Below, one piece after another: positions 1-5,382 of a DNA stretch of 7,169 bases. Position 1 is the first letter of the stretch, and each line of letters starts with the position of its first letter. A program made the translations under genes and the position numbers. The DNA is from Verrucomicrobiales bacterium. GTDB lineage: Bacteria > Verrucomicrobiota > Verrucomicrobiia > Limisphaerales > UBA1096. The stretch lies in contig WTHH01000133.1 in the NCBI GenBank assembly GCA_011523195.1, forward strand, positions 1 to 7,169, in the 5' to 3' direction. The notes under the pieces are model-generated. The model made no database searches and was not told the origin of the DNA. It was given only the letters and a program-made list of their open reading frames with translations.

Positions 1-1085
1 GCACCATACTGGTTGACGTCATTCAATACATAAAACCCCAACCCGAAACCGTTGCCGTTCTTCCGGTCTTCATACCCCGGTATATCTCCCAGTTGATCGG
101 TCCACATCAACTTCAAAGTCTCCGGCTTCAGAAGCTGTTTTCCGCCCGGCGCCTTGCCTCCATCGATGAGCATCTGGCAAAATCGCACGTAGTCCGCCAT
201 GGTCGAAGTCAGTCCTTCACCTCCGAGGTAAAGCGGAATCTCTTTCGCATACGGCAGCTCGTCCTCTGCCGGTTTGCCGGCGCGATAGTCGTCATTCTCA
301 AAAACGCTTAACGGCTGAAACCGTTTGCGGTTGCGCTTGGTCAAATGAAACCGCGTGTTCTTCATGCCAAGCGGCCGAAAAAGTTCCTTCCGCAAAAACT
401 GATCCAGCGTCCTGCCGGACAACTTCTCAATCGCTCGCCCCAGCACCGCCGTGCTCATGCCGTAGGTGTACTTGTCTCCCGGCTGATGTTCAATCGGCAC
501 CTTGGCCAGCTCGCCGATGATCCAGTCGAGCCTCTTGGCGCGTGTCGTTTTTCCCCAGAAACCGTCCTGATGATACAGCCCATCGTAACCGGCAAAACCG
601 GCCGTATGACGAAACAGGTCGCGGTAAGTGATCGGCTTGGCCAACGGCACCGTCTCACCACCGGCTGTCTTAACCCTCACCTTGGCCAGTTCAGGCAGGG
701 CATCCGCCACGGGATCGTCCAGTTTGAATTTGCCTCGCTCGTGCAGAATCATCGCCGCCACGCTGGTGATCGGCTTGGTCATCGACCAGATCGGAAACAC
801 CGTTTCGTCGTTGATTGCCCGGTCGTGAGGCATCCGCGAGACCGCGGCCCGGTGATAGACGACCTTCCCGCTGCGAACGATGAGGCCGACGTTGGACGGA
901 GACTGCTTGTCCGCAATCAATTTTTTCTGGGTAGCAAAAACAGCGTCCAGTTTCTTGGCATCAAACCCCAGCTTGGCTGGATCCTTCACCGCGGCAAGCC
1001 TCACCGCTTGGCCAAGCTCAGCCGCAGCCGACTGGCTTAGCACGCCAACTCCTACGAACAGGATCGACACAAAATATTTTACCAT
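1..1085 (-). CDS. Exported serine hydrolase, beta-lactamase/class C-like fold (C-terminus cut by window)
   Basis: The minus strand reads open from an ATG at 1085 to the left edge, giving 361 residues. Residues 1-22 form a Sec signal peptide (hydrophobic from F5 to about V15, likely cleavage after SAAA). The catalytic SxxK motif is S101-M-T-K104, followed by a family-typical helix (TSVAAMILHERGKFKLDDPV). The second motif lies in PGDKYTYGMSTAVLG, where Y208 aligns with the catalytic tyrosine; the usual YxN asparagine is M210. The third motif (KTG, HxG or WGG) would lie just past the edge, after GFGLGFYVL. The family includes class C beta-lactamases, D-aminopeptidases, penicillin-binding proteins and family VIII carboxylesterases; the YGM motif and environmental context favour an esterase or peptidase over antibiotic resistance, but the substrate is unknown. 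About 40-70 residues are probably missing. It is transcribed divergently from the PSD1 gene and has no clear ribosome binding site at normal spacing. Confidence 0.93.
   Translation of the reverse strand, partial: MVKYFVSILFVGVGVLSQSAAAELGQAVRLAAVKDPAKLGFDAKKLDAVFATQKKLIADKQSPSNVGLIVRSGKVVYHRAAVSRMPHDRAINDETVFPIWSMTKPITSVAAMILHERGKFKLDDPVADALPELAKVRVKTAGGETVPLAKPITYRDLFRHTAGFAGYDGLYHQDGFWGKTTRAKRLDWIIGELAKVPIEHQPGDKYTYGMSTAVLGRAIEKLSGRTLDQFLRKELFRPLGMKNTRFHLTKRNRKRFQPLSVFENDDYRAGKPAEDELPYAKEIPLYLGGEGLTSTMADYVRFCQMLIDGGKAPGGKQLLKPETLKLMWTDQLGDIPGYEDRKNGNGFGLGFYVLNDVNQYG
1005..1017. repeat. Iterated palindrome copy in the hydrolase signal region
   Basis: CGCTTGGCCAAGC contains the perfect 12-bp palindrome GCTTGGCCAAGC (1006-1017). 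On the coding minus strand it is read CTT GGC CAA GCG, Leu-Gly-Gln-Ala, at residues 24-27, just after the predicted signal cleavage site. Confidence 0.75.
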
Positions 1086-1204
1086 AAAAATCGCCGGCAA
1101 CGTAGCCCTCACGGTCAGGCGGCACAATCAAAACCAAGCGCTTGGCCGGTTGATCGTGGTTGATTTGCCTGTACGTTTTTGTACCATCGCGGTTGACCTA
1201 TTGG
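1086..1204. promoter_or_regulatory. Divergent intergenic region
   Basis: This 119-base gap separates the minus-strand hydrolase from the plus-strand PSD1 gene and must hold both promoters, or a shared one, if each is transcribed separately. I see no convincing -35/-10 pair on either strand. The clearest element is the 12-bp perfect palindrome CCAAGCGCTTGG at 1134-1145. It could be an operator by position, but it overlaps the repeat family described elsewhere in this window, so repeat membership is the simpler reading. Confidence 0.4.
1134..1145. repeat. 12-bp palindrome, phase-shifted form of the iterated palindrome
   Basis: CCAAGCGCTTGG is a perfect 12-bp inverted repeat without a spacer, followed directly by CC. 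It equals the junction formed when the CGCTTGGCCAAG unit is written in tandem, so it looks like the same word read half a unit out of phase. It is intergenic, between the two divergent start codons. Confidence 0.6.
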
Positions 1205-3832
1205 ATGATTGTTCGACGCACAAACTTGGCCTGCCTGATAGCTGCCCTGCTCGCAGCGACGGGCACTGCCTCCGCCTACTCCGAGGCGCTCAAGTTTGAG
1301 ACAGATGTTCGCCCGATCCTCAAGGCCGCCTGTTTTCATTGTCACGGCGAAGAAAAAAAGAAAAGCGGTGGACTTGACGTCCGGCTGGTGCACCTGATGC
1401 AAACCGGCGGCGACTCCGGAGAGGCCATTGTGCCCGGCGACCCCAAGGCCAGCCTGCTGTGGCAACAAGTTGCCTCGGACGAAATGCCGGACGGGCCAAA
1501 AAAACTGACAGCCGATCAAAAACAGATCATCCGGGACTGGATCACGCAGGGCGCAAAGACCATTCGCCTCGAGCCGAAGGATCCCGACTCCGTCCGCTTT
1601 ACCGAGGAGGAACTGGGCCACTGGGCTTTTCAACCCGTGAAGGAACCTCGCGTGCCGCGGCCAGGCGGGTTCGACATCCGGACACCCATCGATGCCTTTG
1701 TCGCTGAGCGCTTGGCCAAGCGCGGACTCCTGTTCTCGCCACGGGCCGGGCGTGAGACGTTGATTCGCCGGATCACCCACGACCTCATCGGACTCCCGCC
1801 GACTGCCGCCGAGGTGGAGGCGTTCGTTGGCGACGAAACGCCGCAGGCTTGGCCAAGGCTGGTGGAGCGCCTGCTCAGTTCGCCGGAGTTTGGTGTACGA
1901 TGGGGAAGACATTGGCTGGACGTGGCCGGCTATGCGGAGAGCGACGGCGGCAGCGGCAACGACACCCGTCGCCCCAATGCCTGGCATTACCGCGACTATG
2001 TTTTTGAGTCCTTCAATCAAAACAAGCCGATCGACCAGTTTCTCCGTGAGCAACTTGCCGGTGACGAATTGATCGGCGGCAAACCGAACACGAACGACCC
2101 GCGCCACGTGGAGTTGCTCACCGCAACCGGATTCATGCGCATGGCACCGGACCCGACCCAATCCAGCAACTCGCTCGCCGACCGCAATCAGGCGGCGGCG
2201 GACGCCGTTCAGGTGATTGGCTCCTCGACGCTAGGCCTGACAGTCGGCTGTGCACAGTGCCACGATCACAAGTATGACCCGATCGGCATCGACGACTACT
2301 ATCGTTTCCGCGCCATCTTCGACCCGGTGTTCCCGTTACAAAAATGGCAACAACCGTCCGCCCGACTGGTCGATGTCACCTCCGCTGAGAATCGAAAAAA
2401 GGCCGAGGAGATCGAGGCCCGAGCCAAGGAGATGGACGCCGCGATTCAGGAAAAGAAAACCGAGCTGGCGAAGACTATCCAGGCGGCCAAGCTCAGCGAT
2501 GTCCCGGAGGAGGTTCGCGAGGAAACCCTTAAGGCCGTGCTCGCCCCGGCCAAGGATCGAACCGAACGGCAGAAGGAATTGCTCGACCTTTATCCCATGG
2601 TCAAGCCGGTCAGCTTCATCGCCGGTTTTCTCGTCGAATACGACAACGCCGCATATCGTGAGTTCGAAAAACAGAAGGCGGAGGTCACCAAGGTGCGTGA
2701 AACCAAGCCGCCCAAGCGTCTGGTGCGCGTGGCCACCGAGCAACCGGATGTCGTACCGGTGAGCGCGGTACTTTTCCGGGGCAACCCGAACAGCCCAGGC
2801 GAGAAGGTGCAACCGGGCGAACTCGCCGTCCTGTCGCAGGCCGGAAAGGCCCCGGCACTGCCGGTGAACGAGTCCACCCGCACGACCACCGGCCGCCGCA
2901 TCGCCTACGCCACCCACCTGACCAATGGACAGCACCCGCTGACCGCGAGGGTTTTCGTCAACCGCATCTGGCAGCACCACTTTGGGCAAGGCATCGTGGA
3001 CACACCGGGCGACTTCGGCCTCAACGGCGAATCCCCCTCCCACCCGGAGTTGCTCGACTGGTTGGCCGCTGATTTCGTGAATCACGGCTGGGATCAAAAA
3101 CGGCTACACCGGATGATCTTGCTCTCCACTGTCTACCAACAGTCCGCGCGGCGCACTCCGGAGTTGGACGCGGTCGACCCCGAAAACCGACTGCTCGCCC
3201 GGGCCAATCTCAGGCGGCTTGAGGCGGAGGCCGTTCGGGATTTCATTCTGGCAACCACCGGCGATCTCAATCTTGAATCCGGCGGCCCGAGCATCCCGGT
3301 CACGACGAATGCCGAGGGCAAGGTCGTCATCGGGTTAACGAAGATTCGGGACGGTCTGGCTGCCGGTGTGCGCGGACAAAATGAAGCGGCGTATCGGCGC
3401 AGCGCCTTCATCGAGTCCAACCGCAGCCTGCCGCTCAACATGCTGGCGACGTTCGACCTGCCGGAGATGAAGCCGAACTGCGACCGGCGGCGCTCGACCA
3501 CGGTGGCCACCCAGTCGCTGTGGTTCCTGAACGACGACCAGATCATCGGGTTGACCGGCGGACTCGCGGATCGACTGTTCACCAATAACCCAATCAAAGC
3601 CGACCAGCGGCTCGACGCCCTCTTTCGCAAATTATTCGCCACGGCACCGACCGATGAGGAGAAACGATATCTATCCAGCTTCCTCGGGCGTCAGGAGGAA
3701 CTTTTCCGGGCCGACCCGAATGCTGAGTGGCAAAAGAAAATCAAGGCCCAGCCGGATGCCCCGGCCAGGCGCGCGCTCGCCGCACTGGCCCAAGTGCTCA
3801 TGGCGTCCAACCGCTTTTTGTACATCGACTGA
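1205..3832 (+). CDS. PSD1-type cytochrome c protein (PSCyt1 - DUF1549 - DUF1553)
   Basis: An 875-residue protein with a Sec signal peptide at residues 1-24 (MIVRRTNL then a hydrophobic core, cleavage near TASA). The PSCyt1 cytochrome domain (about 31-119) has the haem motif C43-F-H-C46-H47, and M94 in EMPDG is the likely axial ligand. DUF1549/PSCyt2 (about 159-380) ends with a second haem motif, C349-A-Q-C352-H353, followed by DHKYDPI. A charged helical stretch at about 396-466 looks like a coiled coil. DUF1553/PSD1 (about 564-855) holds HPLTARVFVNRIWQHHFG and ends with the typical MASNRFLYID. The order and length are normal for the family. Role: an exported c-type haem protein thought to work with the DUF1501 partner downstream; its reaction is not established. 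I chose the ATG at 1205 over an in-frame TTG at 1160 because it starts a clean signal peptide. There is no clear Shine-Dalgarno sequence. Confidence 0.95.
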   Translation: MIVRRTNLACLIAALLAATGTASAYSEALKFETDVRPILKAACFHCHGEEKKKSGGLDVRLVHLMQTGGDSGEAIVPGDPKASLLWQQVASDEMPDGPKKLTADQKQIIRDWITQGAKTIRLEPKDPDSVRFTEEELGHWAFQPVKEPRVPRPGGFDIRTPIDAFVAERLAKRGLLFSPRAGRETLIRRITHDLIGLPPTAAEVEAFVGDETPQAWPRLVERLLSSPEFGVRWGRHWLDVAGYAESDGGSGNDTRRPNAWHYRDYVFESFNQNKPIDQFLREQLAGDELIGGKPNTNDPRHVELLTATGFMRMAPDPTQSSNSLADRNQAAADAVQVIGSSTLGLTVGCAQCHDHKYDPIGIDDYYRFRAIFDPVFPLQKWQQPSARLVDVTSAENRKKAEEIEARAKEMDAAIQEKKTELAKTIQAAKLSDVPEEVREETLKAVLAPAKDRTERQKELLDLYPMVKPVSFIAGFLVEYDNAAYREFEKQKAEVTKVRETKPPKRLVRVATEQPDVVPVSAVLFRGNPNSPGEKVQPGELAVLSQAGKAPALPVNESTRTTTGRRIAYATHLTNGQHPLTARVFVNRIWQHHFGQGIVDTPGDFGLNGESPSHPELLDWLAADFVNHGWDQKRLHRMILLSTVYQQSARRTPELDAVDPENRLLARANLRRLEAEAVRDFILATTGDLNLESGGPSIPVTTNAEGKVVIGLTKIRDGLAAGVRGQNEAAYRRSAFIESNRSLPLNMLATFDLPEMKPNCDRRRSTTVATQSLWFLNDDQIIGLTGGLADRLFTNNPIKADQRLDALFRKLFATAPTDEEKRYLSSFLGRQEELFRADPNAEWQKKIKAQPDAPARRALAALAQVLMASNRFLYID
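1708..1723. repeat. Iterated palindrome copy, 16 bp, in the PSD1 gene
   Basis: GCGCTTGGCCAAGCGC is a perfect 16-bp palindrome. It is read CGC TTG GCC AAG CGC (Arg-Leu-Ala-Lys-Arg), a different frame from the copies at 1005 and 5425, at the start of the DUF1549 domain. Confidence 0.8.
1848..1857. repeat. Shorter copy of the iterated palindrome in the PSD1 gene
   Basis: CTTGGCCAAG is a perfect 10-bp core flanked by G on both sides, so the outer bases do not pair. It is read in the third frame (GCT TGG CCA AGG, Ala-Trp-Pro-Arg). Confidence 0.55.
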
Positions 3833-3841
3833 TCCGCTGAT

Positions 3842-5306
3842 ATGAAAACCCAACTCTGCTCCCGACGACACATGCTTCACACCTCGGCTTTTGGCCTCGG
3901 CTCCGTTGCCGCATCCTGGCTGCTCAAGCGTGACGGGCTGCTAGCTGCGGAGGCGGACGAACCGTTCAAGCCGGATCTCGAGCAGAAGACGTACGACCTC
4001 ATTCCGAAACAGCCGCACCACGAGCCCCGGGCCAAGGCGATGATCTCGATGTTCATGCTCGGCGGCCCGAGCCAGATCGACCTTTTCGATCCCAAGCCGG
4101 AATTGATGAAGTACGACGGCAAGACGTTCTCGGGCGACGTGAAGTTTGACAACCCGGCGCAGGCCAGCCGCGAGATCATGGCCCCGCTTTGGAAATTCAA
4201 GCCACACGGCCAATGCGGCATGGAGCTGTCCGAGCTGGTGCCACATCTGGGCCAGGTGGCTGACGAAATCACGTTGATCCGGTCGATGCACACCGGTGCC
4301 AATAATCACATCCCGTCCAATTACGCGCTCAGCACCGGGCGGGCCTCCAGCGGACGCGCCGTGCTAGGCAGCTGGCTCACCAGCGCGCTTGGCAGCGAGA
4401 CGCAGGAACTGCCGGCATACGTGGCATTGACCGACACCCGCGGTCTGCCGTTGATTGGCGGAGAGAACTGGTCCAACGGCAAGCTGCCGTCCATCTATCA
4501 GGGTACGATGGTGCGGCCGGTCGCGCCCCGCATTTTCAACCTCGACCCGCCGCGGCACCTGAAGGGTTCGCCGCAAGAGGAGCAGCTTCGCCTGCTCGAC
4601 CGGTTGAACCGCGAGCATCTCCAGCAGCATCCCGGCGAGAACGACCTCGAGGCGCGCATGAAAAGTTACGGCCTGGCCGCGCGCATGCAGGTGGCGGCGC
4701 GGGAGGCGTTCGACATCTCCCGCGAATCGGAGGCCACGAAAAAAAATGTACGGCATCGACCAAAAAGTCACCCGCGACTACGGCACCCGCTGCCTGATCG
4801 CCCGACGACTGGTCGAGCGCGGCGTGCGGTTTGTGCAGATTCTCTGCAACGGACAGGTCTGGGATCACCATGGCTCGATCAAGACCGCCCTACCCCAGCG
4901 ATGCGTGGAGGTCGACAAACCGGCTGCGGCTCTGGTGCGTGATCTAAAAGAGCGCGGTCTGCTCGACAGCACAATCGTGCACTGGGGCGGCGAGATGGGC
5001 CGACTGCCGGTGATCCAATTTCGAGAGGGGTTGACCAAACGCGACAAGGTCGGCCGCGACCACAACACCTACGGTTTCAGCCAATGGGTGGCCGGTGGTG
5101 GCTTCCGGCGAGGATACATCCACGGACAAACCGACGAGTTTTCGCACTACGCGGTCGATGGCATAATCCACCACTACGACTGGCTGGCCACAATCCTGCA
5201 CCAGTTCGGGCTCGACCACAAAAAGCTCAAATTTCGCATTGGCCCGCGCGACCTCCGACTGGTCGAAAACGACGAGGCCCGCGTGGCCACCGAGCTGCTC
5301 GCCTGA
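3842..5306 (+). pseudogene. DUF1501 family protein with a +1-type frame break at an A8 run
   Basis: The ATG at 3842 lies 9 bases after the PSD1 stop, so the two genes are probably cotranscribed. The N-terminus is a Tat signal (CSRRHMLHTSAFGLG, twin arginine R8-R9). Family landmarks are GGPSQIDLFDPKP (from G74) and NNHIPSNYALSTGR (from N154). The reading frame leaves the family sequence at the A8 run 4739-4746 and stops at 4942. The next frame, from 4746 to 5306, carries the rest: MYGIDQ, LIARRLVERGVRFVQI, WDHHG, WGGEMGR, GRDHNTYGF and a normal C-terminus. With one A removed the product is 487 residues, normal for DUF1501, which belongs to the alkaline-phosphatase/sulfatase fold; the conserved D and H residues fit metal binding. 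Both halves look well preserved, so a sequencing or assembly error, a recent mutation, or slippage on A8 are all possible. The function is unproven; the partner is the PSD1 protein. Confidence 0.9.
4739..4746 (+). other. A8 homopolymer at the DUF1501 frame break
   Basis: Eight A residues follow GCCACG. Read in the upstream frame they give ATKN and then non-family sequence; with seven A they give ATKKMYGID, which matches the DUF1501 pattern (typically E-A-T-x-x-L-Y-G-I/L-D). The downstream frame is +1 relative to the upstream one, so ordinary -1 ribosomal frameshifting would not repair it. Loss of one A in the mRNA by polymerase slippage, or in the DNA, would. Confidence 0.85.
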
Positions 5307-5382
5307 CCGCGCTTGGCCAAGCGTAATTTTGCGTCTAATATTTTTGGCGACAAACCGTCGTACCTATATTGGGAATGTTGCC
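5307..5382 (+). promoter_or_regulatory. Intergenic region with weak promoter-like boxes before the macroglobulin gene
   Basis: This 76-base gap is AT-rich compared with its surroundings. Two weak sigma-70-like pairs can be drawn. One is TTGGCC at 5313-5318, 17 bases, then TAATAT at 5336-5341. The other is TTGGCG at 5344-5349, 15 bases, then TATATT at 5365-5370. Each matches the consensus only in part, and the first overlaps the palindrome. GGGAA at 5371-5375 is a poor ribosome binding site 7 bases before the ATG at 5383. The gap suggests that the macroglobulin gene may have its own promoter, though read-through is possible. Confidence 0.25.
5310..5323. repeat. 14-bp palindrome CGCTTGGCCAAGCG after the DUF1501 stop
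   Basis: A perfect 14-bp inverted repeat begins 4 bases after the DUF1501 stop codon. As RNA it could form a 5-bp stem with a GGCC loop, extended by one G-U pair (5309 with 5324), and it is followed by TAATTTT. That resembles a weak intrinsic terminator, but the stem is short and the T-run is interrupted. The same word occurs inside genes here, so repeat membership explains it better than a dedicated terminator. Confidence 0.75.

Noticed and set aside
501..690. CTTGGCCA-like words at 501, 637 and 681, and further CTGGCCAAG words (for example 5581)
   Set aside because: Most are one half of the palindrome and are read as Leu-Ala-Lys (CTG GCC AAG), common codons in this sequence; only copies with the full symmetric core were counted as repeats.
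345..1040. 231-codon open frame on the plus strand
   Set aside because: It is antisense to the serine hydrolase, whose motifs are clear; its translation is Arg/His/Pro-rich and matches nothing I recognise.
1170..1184. GTAC...GTAC around a T-run as an operator or hairpin
   Set aside because: The stem is only 4 bp with a short spacer; not distinguishable from chance.
1160..1204. In-frame TTG start that would extend the PSD1 protein by 15 residues
   Set aside because: The extension puts an unrelated segment in front of a complete signal peptide that starts neatly at the ATG at 1205.
1226..1237. NLAC in the PSD1 signal peptide as a lipobox
   Set aside because: The cysteine at residue 10 comes before the hydrophobic core and lacks Leu at -3; the standard cleavage site near residue 24 fits better.
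1115..2161. 348-codon open frame on the minus strand
   Set aside because: It lies opposite the haem-motif half of the PSD1 gene; a shadow frame typical of GC-rich DNA.
4747..4942. Continuation of the DUF1501 upstream frame to a stop at 4942
   Set aside because: The residues after the A8 run do not match the family, while the overlapping frame from 4746 does, so this tail is a product of the frame break.
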